The position numbers and the translations under genes are program-made. A model generated the notes under the pieces. It did not search any database, had not been told where the DNA came from, and was given only the letters and a program-made list of their open reading frames with translations. Shown in pieces: positions 33,684 to 45,571 of a DNA stretch of 64,000 nucleotides. Every line of letters starts with the position of its first letter. The first letter of the stretch is position 1. This DNA is from Pseudisothecium myosuroides (lineage: Eukaryota; Streptophyta; Bryopsida; Hypnales; Lembophyllaceae), in assembly GCA_951799445.1 (NCBI GenBank), contig OX637295.1, forward strand, positions 8,680,001-8,744,000. The letters run 5' to 3'.

Positions 33684-34468
33684 AGCATCATAATATTGAG
33701 AAAAAATACTCGCCTGCTGTTTCTTGCCACCTCTCCCTCTCCGCCCCGCGCCAGAATTTGCAACACACTTCCGGGCAGCTGCCATTTTCCGGGCCTTCCG
33801 CCATTGCGCTGGAGTCTCCCAGTAAGCTATTAGACGATTCCACTGGTCTCCGTTTAAGAGGACCGGGCAAGACTTTTTGCCATTTCCCCACCAGGTCTTC
33901 AATCGAGAGCACTCGCCCTTCAAGTACCGTGTGATGGCCGTCCTGAATCCAAGCATGCTCAGTGGATTCCCCAAGTACTCAAATTTGTTGTCAAGCGCAT
34001 CTCGGAGCTTTTGCACAGCAGCAGGCTTTTGCTTCCCCCACTCCACAACGCTCAGATCCAATATTTTTGGCACTAGGTTGCGCACTGTCTCGTCCCATGC
34101 ATTCTTCCCTGGCGAATTCTGGTCAATATCTCCATTCGCAAGAATTTCCACTCGCGCAGCTTTCGGCCCGCCTGAACCACGACCGCTTGGGCGCCCATAG
34201 CCTTCCCCGATGCCCACGTCCCCAGACCACGGCCCCGCTACTTGGGAAGACTGCGTAGGCATGTAATGCCCGGGTACCCATTGCAATGAAGGCGGGTAGC
34301 CTCTCCGCTCCACTGCCCAGTCCTCTGTGAGAGATCGTCCGGTCGCCAATTTCTTCGGAGACTTCCTGGGGATCAGAGCGGCGCGTAGCCTCTTTGCCTT
34401 TGGCTCGGGAGTGGCCTCCTTGTCCTCCAACGACACTTCCTCATCGCTGGAGTCAATTTCTAAATCCG
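33684..34468 (-). CDS. CACTA minus-strand gene, exon 3: En/Spm transposase-like domain
   Basis: The exon starts after AACTGCAG and ends at GATGCT/GTGAGT, 785 bp, no stop. The N-terminal third is acidic then basic (KAKRLRAALIPRKSPKK, a probable nuclear signal). The C-terminal half has VRNLVPKILDLSVVEWGKQK, then LKTWWGNGKKSCPVLLNGDQWNRLIAYWET and QWRKARKMAAARKC. The W..L..YW...... .K..... .R pattern is that of the plant Ptta/En/Spm transposase domain (Pfam Transposase_24), seen in TNPA/TNPD-like regulatory proteins. It would bind element DNA or the transposase. Identification is from the motif pattern. Confidence 0.7.
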
Positions 34469-34695
34469 CTGCAGTTGTCATGCAAAAACATAAAATGCAG
34501 TCAGCAATTTAGGGCCACCACAAGCAGAATTGGGCCACATCCCAACCGATGTAGTGGCTGGAAAGCGCCTCACAGCATCTGCTTAGGAAGAAACTCCGCA
34601 AAATGCATCACAAAGTCGTTTAGTCTAAGAAGATGGACATATTGACATGAAACGAAACCCTAATGCCAATTCAAAAAAGCGAGAGTCCAAATTAC

Positions 34696-34981
34696 CTGGC
34701 GCAGCTGCCTCCAAGGTGGCCTGCTGCTGCACATGGGAACAAACGATTGCTAAATTCATCATACCTTTGGCGATGGCCTCGTCATTGGACTCCGTCGCCT
34801 CAGAGGAGGAATCCGCAAACATGTCCTCAGCAAAATGGACGCGTCTTCCCGCCGCTCCAGAGCGCTGCTCCTTCCTCCCCCCGCGTCCTCTAAGGCCCCG
34901 CTTCGATCGCCTTAGCAGCACGAGCTCTCCCTCCTCTCCACTCCCCTCCTCCGCGGGCTTGTTTTTCGCATGAGGGTTCAC
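34696..34981 (-). CDS. CACTA minus-strand gene, exon 2
   Basis: Starts after CGCAAG and ends GCGCCAG/GTAATT. The 286-bp exon encodes a basic and acidic leader (PHAKNKPAEEGSGEEGE, then LLRRSKRGLRGRGGRKEQR), followed by a helix (EAIAKGMMNLAIVCSHVQQQATLEA). It ends with one base left over, which joins to CG at exon 3 to make GCG. No domain was recognised. The arginine-rich part could contact nucleic acid or serve as a nuclear signal. Confidence 0.6.
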
Positions 34982-35631
34982 CTTGCGATGCAAGAGCCGC
35001 AGAGTGATAGACTAATGAAAATCGGGCAAGAATAATCGACAAAACAACAAAAACTAACGCGACCACTGCTCAAAAGTGGCAATCTTTGAAGGCGCAAGAA
35101 GAAAGGAAGAGCATGTGGATTGTTGTTCTCAACTGAGAGCGCTGAGGGTTTAGGGGTCACTGTGCGAATGGGGTCCATGTGGCGCTTTAGGGGGGATAGG
35201 CGCATCGGATCCCGATACGAACCTGCATTAATTGCAGTTGCACTTCCGCGCGACTGAGGAGCGATTGCAACGAAGTCGCTCGGAAGTAGCGGGTCCCTTA
35301 GCATGACTTCCCTACAACACTGGGACAACTCCTAAGGCGCTGACGTGGGAGGCGGCGCAAGAAATAAATACTAGGACAGCAAACCCTACTGCGCCGCCGT
35401 GGAAGAGTATACACAGGACATAGCCAAGACAAATGTCACACAGAATCAGCCAAAGACGTACAGGACGATGGACTTCTCTGAAAGGTGACCGTGTAGCACG
35501 TCGAGGGGAGTCCGCAAACGCTGCCGTCAACACATGACAGCACAGTCATGCAGCTGAGGTCCTACAACGCCTATACAATATGGAGGTAATTCGAGCAAGG
35601 ATCAATATGCAGGAGGTCTAGCTGTACTTAC

Positions 35632-35946
35632 AGTTCGCGCCGCGCTTGGATTGCAGGCTGCATTGCCGCTCAAACGATCGCAACGTTGGCGTCTCTCCGC
35701 ATTTCATATTTGGACTTCTCCGGCAGCGGACTCTCCATTCTCCTTAACTGGGCTCCCGATTCTTCTTGCCTTTTGCAAGGTCTTCTGTCTGGAAGCGCCT
35801 CCGCTTGCGTAACAAGTTGGAGGGTCAGCAGGTGCAGCTACAACGCGGTCCAGTTGCGAGCGGGACCTGCAGTCAACTTGGAGTTGGATCCGTGCTCTCC
35901 GCCCCGCACTACTCTTCTGCCACAGCCCACGTGAAGAGGAACTCAT
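35632..35946 (-). pseudogene. CACTA minus-strand gene, exon 1 with a TGA
   Basis: From ATG 35946 the exon runs 105 codons to ACT/GTAAGT, a perfect donor. It is R/S/Q-rich (MSSSSRGLWQKSSAGRRAR). One TGA at 35704-35706 interrupts it and is one change from CGA. With exons 2-5 (286, 785, 78 and 1,812 bp) the sum is 3,276 bp, a multiple of three with every junction in phase. That supports the model, although the last exons could differ. Start choice is moderate: another ATG lies 30 bp upstream in frame. Confidence 0.5.
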
Positions 35947-36944
35947 CTGAAAGTAGGTGTGTATTTCTAATGCCATGGAAAATGAAGGGGCCGGGTTTCA
36001 TGATTAGGGAGGTGAAATTCGGCGGCTGAGCATTAATATAGGTCTATGGCAATTACTGTGCACTCCGGCTGCACGATCTTCCTTGATCGGCCTTGAGAGC
36101 CGATGAAGAAAAGACAATGATTGAAAAGGAGATCCTGCTCTTGAGTACGCCTAGACATAGAGTTCATTCATTAACTTACTTTTACCGTTGGCGCGGTGAA
36201 TTAACTTCGGTCGTCATAGGGCCAAGCAAGAGAAAAGACACTAACTTCGGTCAGACGGGATGCAGTCGCCTGGAAGTCGAAAGTCGTAAAAAATGACTTC
36301 CTCATGACTTGTAGAAGTCATTTACCAGTTACAGAGTTACTTCTTGAAGTCACGTCACAGTTGGAAGTAACGAAAAATGACAGCCGTACCGTTGCAATCT
36401 TCCTTGAACTGTATGTTGCTGTCTATGCGAGGGCGTGCTCACCTTTTGGATTGTTTTTGCGGATGTCATGTCCTCCTCCTCTTCATTTCTCTATTCCGGT
36501 GTCGCCAGGTCGATTTTCAGCGTCAAACCGTAATCCACTCTGTAAATGCCCGACGCACCAAATTTGGGTGCCCACATGACTTTCAAGTTAAATTGAAAAT
36601 TATGAAGTTACTGTTCTTGGTACTTTTAAATTTTCAAGAACTTCTTTTCAAACTGTAGTTCACGCATTAAATTTATGTTTTGAAAATGAATGATTCTAAA
36701 TTTCAAGGGATGTAGGAAAAAGGGTAAGGTACATTTGGAAAGAACATCACCTTACAAATTCATTCACCTAAAAAAATGACGTTTACCGTCATATTTATAT
36801 TTTGAATCCCTCTTTCTTTAGATTTGAAAAATAAGATATTACCACATTTTGGTGTCACAAATACATTACCTTAAATTTTTTCATCATCAAACATTATGAT
36901 CTACCAATTAATAAATGATAGAATTGCACTACGATAGATTTTTT
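35947..36944. other. CACTA interior between the divergent genes, non-coding
   Basis: Upstream of the minus-strand gene. A cluster of GAAGTC/GACTTC words lies at 36255-36365, like those near the element ends. Frames here have no domain. Confidence 0.4.
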
Positions 36945-37172
36945 ATGATGGATTTAGGATTCCCTTTTGAAAAAAAAAATGGGGAGGGAGTTAAGTGATG
37001 GAGTGATGTTTTGTATGATGGAGTTGGGATTCCTTTTTGAAAAAAAAAATGGGGAGGGAGTTAAGTGATGGAGTGATGTTTTGTATGATGGAGTTGGGAT
37101 TCCTTTTTGAAAAAAAAAATGGGGAGGGAGTTAAGTGATGGAGTGATGTTTTGTATGATGGAGTTGGGATTC
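36945..37172 (+). repeat. 70-bp tandem repeat, three-plus copies
   Basis: The unit TTTTGAAAAAAAAAATGGGG, AGGGAGTTAAGTGATGGAGT, GATGTTTTGTATGATGGAGT, TGGGATTCCT is repeated with a 70-bp period. The last two copies are nearly identical, so amplification is recent. It lies in the spacer between the divergent CACTA genes. Confidence 0.9.
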
Positions 37173-38886
37173 ACGTGAAGGACCCAAAGAAATGGTGAGG
37201 GAGTTAATGGACCCCATTATGCCCACTGCCCCAGACCGGCTTCGGTTTTGTTGCTCTTCTTCTGTTGCCTTCGTCTGATCTCCGTATTATTGGAACCAGG
37301 TCCCTTGCGGAAACTTGGTCACCCAGCTCTTCCTCCCCACTTTTTGGGTCCTTCACCGTATTTATGTTTTCCCATGTCTTCACTGTATATATAGTCTTTT
37401 TTTTTAGTAACCGGGTATGTGTTCAACACAAGGGGCTTGTCTCACCTTTCTGCTTCCATTCCCCCACTCCATTCTGACGTTCACCCACGGCTCTGTCTCC
37501 ACTCGTTCTACCACTCCCTTCTATGTATGCATAGTGCATTTTTTTAAAATTTCAATAAACCTCCATGGTCGGGCTATGATATCCCCTGCCCATCTTTTTG
37601 GACGAGTTGGCAAGAAACGCATTGAATTTGTGATGTATTTGAAAGTTTTCCCCTCGTCCACTTCTTTCATATCCCCCTTTTTGTGCTTGTTACTCATGTC
37701 TTCACCCTTGGTTTCATGTCCTCTGCACTAATTCAGCGACCTGTTCTTGTAAATCCGTGCGTCATTCATAAGTTTCTAGTCGGTCATATGGGATCGAAAT
37801 CGGAGTGAGCGAAATCATGGATATTTGTTTCATAGAGTCTGCACCGTTCATCATTGTGATACTCGGCACGTCCTTAACCGTCACTTCGTACTTTGCGATC
37901 TTTAATTTGCAGTCACGCAAATTGGTTGATTAGCGTGCTCATCTTCTCGTAGAGTAATGGAGTCCCCTACAGGGATGGAACTGTATTTTGTAATGCTTGA
38001 TTGGTCGGAAAGGAGAAACACGTCATGGGCTTTTTTAAATACAGCTAGTTCAGAAGAGATCCTTCTCTTCGGCAGACTAGCAATAGCGACCAGAGTTGGC
38101 AGCGAATACCTCAAACAATGGGAAGAGGATCATAGAATATGCTGTAACTGAACATCAATTAATGAATGTGGAAGCGGTTTAAAGCCTTCCATGTTTCCCC
38201 CTTCTCTTTGTCCTTGTGTGTCCTCTCCTTTTTGTCTTCTTATTAACTTCTTGTATCCTTCCTTCATTGCCTTCTAGTGGTTTAAAGATTTCAGTGGTTG
38301 TCTCTGGTGCTTCAATCCGACTCCAAGTTTCCAGCGGCTCCATCCTCTTCCTATTTGCGTGTCTGCAGTCTCGGGTGATTCAATTGTGCAGCCTAATTGA
38401 CAATGGAAATCCACATCTGTATGAATCATACATATACTACGACAGCGTGTTTGTATTTATGGGGAATGGAAATTTTTTTGCTTTCGCAATGACGGGTCAT
38501 GAGTTTGGGGACGGTATCAAAGAAAGCCTACTCTGGTCCTAAGTTATAAGGGAAGTCACATCCCGCGACTACGTCGGGACTCTCAGAAGTCGTCTGGAAG
38601 TCGTGGAAGGAAATGAGGATTGAGACTTGAGTGTTAGTAGTCATTCAGAAGTCGCGCCGCAGTGAGCGCATTGAAATGGCCATGCTGTGGCCGCACTTGT
38701 GATTCGCAGCACTTAGCCTGACCTTATTGCATTCTGTGAGTGCAATCAAGGACACAATTTCAACGCCCCATTCGGCTACAGGCGACCATGATACCTGCTA
38801 GGATGCCCTTGTCTGATACTCACAGGCAGCGTCTACGAGATGAAAGGCTGTGAACGAGGGAGGTGCGACGAGCTTCAGAATTGAAC
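37173..38886. other. CACTA interior upstream of TNP2, unassigned
   Basis: 1.7 kb with no recognised gene. Frames at 37902-38151 and 38216-38542 overlap on both strands and show no domain; captured fragments cannot be excluded. A GAAGTCG cluster lies at 38548-38660. The TNP2 promoter should be here. Confidence 0.3.
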
Positions 38887-40198
38887 ATGACAAGACTCCA
38901 CTACCCTTCTGTGAGCTCCCAATTTGTCACTTGGGACTCGTAGAATTATTTTTTTGGAAATTTGCAATTTAAAGTTGATAAAAGTATAGAAAAACCCATA
39001 AAAAGAGTGTAGAACCGAAATAGGGTTGTGTCATATCCATTATAGTATTTGGTCTAGATTTGTGTTTTACTTAGAATCCCCCCAAACCTGGCCTAAAAAT
39101 AGTACAAAAATAACGGAAAGGTTAGATTTGAAGGATTTGAGTCACACAGCCCCAAAGGGGCTAAATCCCACCATGAATGTGGCAATTCATGGCTAGGTCA
39201 GTCCGAGGGATCCACAGCGAGGCCACTAGGTTGGGTCCTAGAGTTAGATTTAGAATTCCCCATTAGATCGACGAATTCCCAAAATCCCGATTGTTAGCAT
39301 GTAGGAGCCACTAATGCAAGACCGGGCCCGTGGAGGAATCTACAGCACAAGGATGGTGTTCTAGGGTGAATCCCATGCCAGGAGTCCAACGGCGAAATCG
39401 GTTCGCCAAGATTCCTCCACCTGCAGAAGATTCCCGCACCGTCGCTAATTCGAGGAGATGGCCAGTTTTAATCTCCATTGACCAACCGTGCCAGGTACGG
39501 AAACACACCCGCACGTCTTTCATGCGACTCCCTGAGAGGTCACGTGAAAAATCCCGGCATCTTCCGACTTGCAGAAGAACCTTTTTCCGAGTGGTCAACC
39601 CTCCTAACCTCCAACGGGAATTTCATGGAAATTACCCAGGTTACAATAAAATCTCACTAAAAATTAGACTAGCTTGTTTTATGTTAATAATGCGCTCCGT
39701 GAAGTTTCACAACAATCTGATAGCGGCAAGTACCCGAACCGGCGAGATTCCTCGGGAATTAACCACGTGGCGGGGTCCCTGCCACGTTGACCGGCATCCC
39801 GGGCCCATACGATGGCGAAACGAAGTCAACCAAAAGTCCTTTCCAACTCTCTCGCACCTACCGGAGACCCTAGGCTATTCACATTTCTCAAAATAGGAGA
39901 CCCCCAAAATCTAGGATTTTACCACGATTTGGTTTTTTAACTAAATTAGCCTACGATGGGTTTTTGGCCTCGATACGGGGGGTGAAGGGGTCTAGGACTA
40001 AACACGGCGATCTGGATCCAATAGCGCAATCCGTTTGGCGATTGGAGCTAATCTCCAAAAGTTAGGATGTTGGTCCAGCATAGATGGTAGAAGTAGAAAT
40101 TTAGGATGTAGGATGAAAATCTTTGAGGATGAGGATGAAAATCCCCGTTGATAAGGTTACCTTAGAGCTTTAGAGGGAGGGGTGAGCCCTTGAAAACC

Positions 40199-40205
40199 TA
40201 TATAA
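40199..40205 (+). promoter_or_regulatory. TATA box of LTR-like copy 2
   Basis: TATATAAGGGCCCCATTTCT, same block as in copy 1, followed by CTCTCTCTAGAAG. It lies 1.29 kb from the TGTGAG end in both copies. Confidence 0.65.
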
Positions 40206-40527
40206 GGGCCCCATTTCTCTCTCTAGAAGACCCCCTCACTTTTGTTTGGGTTCGTGGATCCAATTTGCTTTGGATATTTTGGCGTTTGAAGCCAAAAACC
40301 TCTACAGTGTTTTTGGAGCACTTTTTGTTCTATTGTTGCTAGATTTCAAGCTTTGAAGGTCCGTAGGGGGTCCTTCTATCTTGCCTTGTGTACTTCTCGT
40401 GCGTTGTTATACCCTTGTTATGAGTTAAGAGTCCTTGTTTCTCTCTTGTTGTACCTTTGTGAAGCTTACTTGTGAGTTTAGAAGTCTTTTGGTGTCTTGT
40501 CCTAATCCTAAAGTCACCCTCCACCGT

Positions 40528-41175
40528 ACCTTGGCGATGCCGCTTTGGGGGGCCTTTAGCTTGTGAAATTGTGTGTCTTTACGTGTCCTAACGTGTTGTC
40601 TTCCTTCACTTACGTGTTCTCACCCTCTTCTAATCTTCCCCTTGTTGTGTGGACCCCCCTCGGGACGGCGAAGCTTTGGCTTTGTCACGTGTGTTTCTCA
40701 AGTTTGTCTTTTCTACCTTCTTCTAATATTCCCCTTCTTGTGTGGATCCCCCCTCGGGACGGCGAAGCTTTGGCTTTGTCACATGTGTTTCTTGAGTTTG
40801 TCTTTTCTACCTTCTTCTAATATTCCCCTCGTTGTGTGAAACCCCCCCTACGGCGGCGAAGCTTTGAACTAGTGACCACGTCAAGTCCTATAGTGTGTGT
40901 TAAAATAGTCTTAGACGGCGGAGCTTTGAACCCGTGGAGTGTCACAAGTCCTAAAGTTGGTGTTAAACCCAATTTTACGGCGGAGCCTTGAACCTCCATA
41001 GCCTTAGATTCCAAAGTCTAGTTTCCAAGACCTTCTTGGAAAAGTCCAAAGTTTAGCTTCCAAGATTGGTCACGAGTTTCTAGGAAGAGAGTGACCATCC
41101 CGTACCACTTAGCTTAGGTGACCGTTCTAAAAATTTGGGGCCTAACCCCCCGGACGGCGAAGCTTCGATCCTAGC
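40528..41175 (+). repeat. Repeated GACGGCGAAGCTTTGAAC leader motif, copy 2
   Basis: After CTTGGCGATGCCGCTTTGGG, variants occur at about 40661, 40755, 40851, 40914, 40977 and 41153. The first two lie in almost identical ~94-bp repeats that end GGCGAAGCTTTGGCTTTG. Confidence 0.7.
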
Positions 41176-42089
41176 CCTAACCCTCTACTAAAAATCCAAT
41201 TTAAGTTGTGTTAGTGGGTTCCCCTAAGGGAACCCGGTTGTGTGGATTTTTGGTAAGGGCAGCCAGTACCCCGGACCAGCAAACAGCCAGCATACCGGAC
41301 CAGCATACAGCCAGCCATACAGCCAGCATACATCGGGCAGTCAGCTTGACTGAACTAACATCAGCATCGGGCTCAGTCAGCTTGACTGAACTAAACATCA
41401 GCATCGGGCTGGTCAGCTTGGTGGACTGAAATCTACACTACTGGATTTCCAGAACTAAACGGGACGATGCCCTGCGGGGCCCCAACCACCCTTTTTTTTA
41501 TTTTTTGATCTTTTAAAGTCTGAAATTTTGGAATCCAGTTGGGGAGAGGAAAAAACTCAAATTAGAACTTCAAAAACACAAGAGAAAAGGGAGGGAGAAA
41601 TAGAGGTTGCCACTCCACGTGCCACCTGCACAAAAACATCCTATCCAACCTGCATCACCACTCACCATGACACACAATGGAAGGAGATTAGGAATGGAGG
41701 AGAAAAAGCAGGCAAGGAAGGGAGAGAGACGATAAATAGTGCCTAGCTAGGAGATTAGGTAGGAAATCTAGAAGAACTCCTTGCAACCGTTGGGAGGAGG
41801 ATTAGGATGACACAAAGCAAAGTTGCGTAAGAGGGTAGGAGGCTCATTAAAACTTCACGAAGTTTGAGACTAGAAGCGTAAGACCACTATCACCACGGTT
41901 GGTGGAATAGTTCAAGAGTAGAAGGAAGAGGAGGAGAGAAAGAAAAGGAGAAGGAAATGGGGGGAAAGGGTTAGAACATCATACGTGTAACGTTTTCTTT
42001 TCTACAAATTAAGCCGTGGGCCTTGAAAAAAATAAAATAAATAAAAACCGTAACACAAAAATAAAAGAAGACAATCGTGAGTGGCCACC

Positions 42090-42152
42090 ATGGAGCACGA
42101 GGACGTGCATGTGGACGGGGATGACGTCATTTCCGACACTAGCAGTAACGAG
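42090..42152 (+). CDS. Short acidic first exon in LTR-like copy 2
   Basis: ATG sits in a perfect plant/animal-type context (GCCACCATGG). It opens 21 acidic codons (MEHEDVHVDGDDVISDTSSNE) ending at GAG/GTGGGT. The aligned ORF in copy 1 keeps the acidic character, length and donor. If spliced to an acceptor near the unit's 3' end (AATCTAG/CG at 43650) it would run in frame into the transposase at CIECRG; this is only a possibility. Confidence 0.5.
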
Positions 42153-42239
42153 GTGGGTCATTAAACTAATCCTAGTCGTTTCTCCCTAATTAGCATTTGT
42201 TTTCCTAATCAGCCCTTAGAGCGTGATTAGCATCCGAGA

Positions 42240-43270
42240 TTAGCGTGAATTAGAAGTTTAGATTCAAAAGTTGATAGATTAGGGATAGAGGGTTCCAAAA
42301 ACATCTTATAATTAAGATTTGACCGTAAACTGACCGCGTTAGGCTAAGTTAAGCGGTAGGGGGTAGAACGGAGGAATTTTAATTAAATTTGATCCACAAG
42401 GAACAATGGACGGAAATTAGGATTAGATTAGAAGGAGAATTTAGGATAAAAATTAAAGATCAATTAACGGTTAAAAATCTAGAGTTAAATTAAGATTTTA
42501 ATTAGGGAAGTTAAAATTCAAAAGTCGAAATTTGGAGTTAACTTTGGGAAGTAAAAAGTAGAGTAGGAAATAGAAGTCAAAAGTAGAATCCACTTAGGAA
42601 GTAGATTGTTGAGTTAAAAATAGAGTTAAAATTAGAAGTCAAAACCCTAGAGTTAAAAGTTGGAATTAAATTTAGGAGGATAACATTTAGAGTTAATCTA
42701 GGATTAAAACAATAGGATTAAATTTGGAAGTAGAAGTCAAAAGTCAAAAGTCAAAAGTTTAGATTAAATTAAAAGGTTAAATTTTAGTCAATTGGGGAGT
42801 AAAAAGTTAGAGTGAAAAGCTAAAAGTAGAAGTTAAAAGTTAGAGGTAGAAGTTAAATTTTAGAGTTAGTTGGAAGTAGAAAAATCTAGAGTCAAAGTGA
42901 AAACGTAGAGTCAAACCTAGAGATTAAAATTGGGGATTAATTTTAGAAGTAAGAATTTAGAGTTAAAAGTCAAAAATCTAGAGTTAAATTAGGAGTAAAA
43001 ATCTACAATAAAAAGTGAAAAGTTAGAGTTAACTTTAGAGGGTAAATCTTAGAATAGTTTAGAAGTAAGAACATAGAATTAAAAGTGAAACTTAGAATTA
43101 CCCTAGAAGGTTAAAACTTGGAAGTTAGGAGTTGAAGTTGATTTAGAAGTAAAAACCTAGAGTCAAAAGTCAAAATAAAGAATTGAAATCAGTAGTTAAT
43201 ATTTAGAACCAAGTTGAGGAAGTAAAATCTAGAGTTATATTCAGAAATTGGAACTTTAGGGGTAGCTTTT
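42240..43270 (+). repeat. Degenerate AAGTTAGAGTTAAA-type repeats, copy 2
   Basis: Same kind of purine-rich short repeats as in copy 1 (AAAAGTCAAAAG, TTTAGAGTTA, TAGAAGTAAAA). No coding potential. Follows the donor of the short exon. Confidence 0.6.
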
Positions 43271-43659
43271 AAAAGTAGAACTTCTAAGTGGAGTCTTAGA
43301 AACCCAAGATAGTCTTAGGGGTTCATGGAAGGAACATAAGGGTTCCCTTTTTTACGTAGTTAGGAACGTTAGAAATGACGCCAACTACCCAGTCTACCCT
43401 CGACATAGGATAGATAGTTAGGGAATCAAGATTTCACCATCACTCTGAACATCGCAGTTAACTTGTGAGTTACTACATGCATTACTAATTATTCGCTGCC
43501 ATCCACGACCCTTAGGAAACGTTAGCAAAAAAGATCCATTGCTTGGAAGGCACAGTGGACCACGCTCACAACACCCCCATATATTAAAAAAGTGGATAAA
43601 AGCATAGAACCTGGTCGGTGTTCGCTCTATTACCAAGGGTGGGTAATCTAGCGCCCACA

Positions 43660-45305
43660 CCTTGCATTGAATGCCGCGGGCGCAAGAGACTTCTGATTCG
43701 AAACGTACGGGATCACTTGATCCGCTACGGCAGAGACCCGGGCTCACGGAGGTGGATTGGGCCAGGCACCCTAGACTCCTTTGATCAGGAGTGGGAGGAG
43801 GACTTCTGGAAGGAGTCCGAAGAGGCTACACCCGAAGTGGACGCCACTATAGATGTTCGAGGCATGGTGGACCAGGCATCACGCGCGGTTGAGGAGGCAC
43901 CATCTGCAGCGGAGAGACTTCAAGAAGAAATCCTAGAAGCCTTCGCAACCGCAGATGCAATCCAGGAAGAGTGCAGGGAGATGGACCTTGACGATGGTGC
44001 GGAGAGTGAGGACTGTCACGACGACCAACGCTTGGGTGAGGATTCCCAGGATGGCAACGGTGGGGAAGACAATTTCGACAGTGCAGCATTGGAGGAGGCT
44101 ATGAATGTCTTATACGATGGGGCAAGATCCAGCAAACTAGCGGCCACGGTCTTGTTGATGAACCTGTGCACAATTCATGGTGTTAGCAACACCTTTGCCA
44201 ACGAGTTGTTTAGCATCCTCAATCAGCATCTGCTCCCTGAGCATAATGCATTGCCAAGGACGTACCATGCGGCCAAGGCCCTCACAACGAAATTGGGGTT
44301 GTCGTACAATACCATTCACGCATGCGAGAAAGGGTGCGTGCTCTTCCGTGGGGAATATGCGGATCTGAGCCGCTGTCCCAAGTGTGATGGGCGAAGATTC
44401 AGAGATGAGGCTCGGAAGGCCTTCCCCGTCAAGGTTCTCCGTCATTTTCCGATAATTCCGCGGCTGCAGCGACTATTCAGAAGCCCAACTTTATCAAAGC
44501 TCATGATATGGCATCACGAGAATGGGAGCAACCAAGAGGGAGGGGATGGCTTGTTCGGCATCCTTGTGATTCTAAGGCTTGGCGGCACTTTCATGAGAAC
44601 GTGGATCCCACATTTGCGAATGATCCCTGCAATGCTCACTTTGCGTTGGCTGCAGACGGAGTGAACCCATTCTCGCAGAATCGATCCTTGTGGTCAACAT
44701 GGCCGGTGCTTTTACTAAATTACAATGTCCCTCCCTAGCTTTGCACAAAGAAATTTTTTGTGCTCTTGACTCTTCTAATTCCCGGGAGGGAGTCTGTCAC
44801 AGCAGAAGTGTTTGACGTGTACTTAGAGCCCCTAGTGGAGGAGTTGCTGCAGCTATGGTCTAGAGTTCCGGTACATGACGTAACTAAAGATGTAGGCTGC
44901 AAGGCATTCCAACTCCGTGCAATGTTGTTGTGGACTATCCATGACTTCCCAGGGTACGGGACAGTGGGAAGATTCTCCCATCAAGGCTATGCAGCATGTC
45001 CATGGTGTGGCTGCAACTTGGGTGCCGAGCATTCCGTGGAACTGGGCAAGCAAACCTACGGTGGGACGCGACGCTGGTTACCGGTGGACCACCCCTACAA
45101 GTCTGCGCAAATGAAGGACCACTTCAATGGTGCCCTAGAAACCAGACCAGAGCCAAGGGCAGTGACTGTGGAGGACCAACTTTTGTATGCAGCAAAGTTT
45201 GAGGCGTGGAAAGCAAGTGGTCACAAAGAGGGTGCAGCTGGGGACCCGTCAAAAGTGCATGGCGTGAAGCGCATGAGCATTCTTTTTCGCCTGCCCTACT
45301 AGAAG
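43660..45305 (+). pseudogene. TNP2 transposase, zinc-binding N-terminus and DDE region
   Basis: It opens PCIECRGRKRLLIRNVRDHLIRYGRDP, the transposase-associated C..C....... RDHL...G form. An acidic linker follows (to about residue 150), then CEKGCVLFRGEYADLSRCPKCDGRRF (zinc-binding CxxxC...CPKC). Next come ENGSNQEGGDG, then in the shifted frame LVRHPCDSKAWRHF and FALAADGVNPFSQN, then the Transposase_21-type core with LLTLLIPG, LWTIHDFPGYGTVGRFSHQGY and CPWCG. A missing base near 44553 shifts the frame. TAG at 44736-44738 replaces W of PPW and TAG at 45300-45302 replaces W of LPYWK. The exon ends AAG/GTCAGT and a 266-bp intron (45306-45571) follows. Confidence 0.88.
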
Positions 45306-45571
45306 GTCAGTACTATTCTTTGTGAACAAAATTTTCATACCTAAACCGAGGTATAACTTTCAGGGAACTTTGTCGCGACTTCGAAGTTCCATAGTAGTCG
45401 CGATAAAGTTGTAAAAGAGTAGCAGTAACATTTTACGACTTACTCAAATCTTCTTCGTGACTGCGCTCTGTCTTCCCCGGTTGACCTTTAAACTGAACGT
45501 GTGTGGCGTTGTTCTTATCGCCTTCACAAGCACTGACTTGTTTTTGCTACGTTGTATTCGTTCATGTATAG

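Larger units (their letters stand above)
38910..43659 (+). mobile_element. Solo-LTR-like unit, copy 2 (4,750 bp)
   Basis: TGTGAGCTCCC to TAGCGCCCACA, closely similar to copy 1 for the first 1.3 kb and in its plan beyond. CCTT duplicates flank it (38905-38908 and 43660-43663), again with one extra base (C, 38909) on the TG side. It splits codon context HYP/CIEC of the transposase. The middle differs from copy 1 in a block with repeated CAGTCAGCTTGACTGAAC words (41335-41400). Confidence 0.78.

Noticed and set aside
24158..43659. Copies 1 and 2 as the two LTRs of one 19.5-kb retrotransposon
   Set aside because: Each copy has its own target duplication (CCCG and CCTT), and the DNA between them belongs to E2 and the CACTA element, whose frames close when each unit is removed alone.
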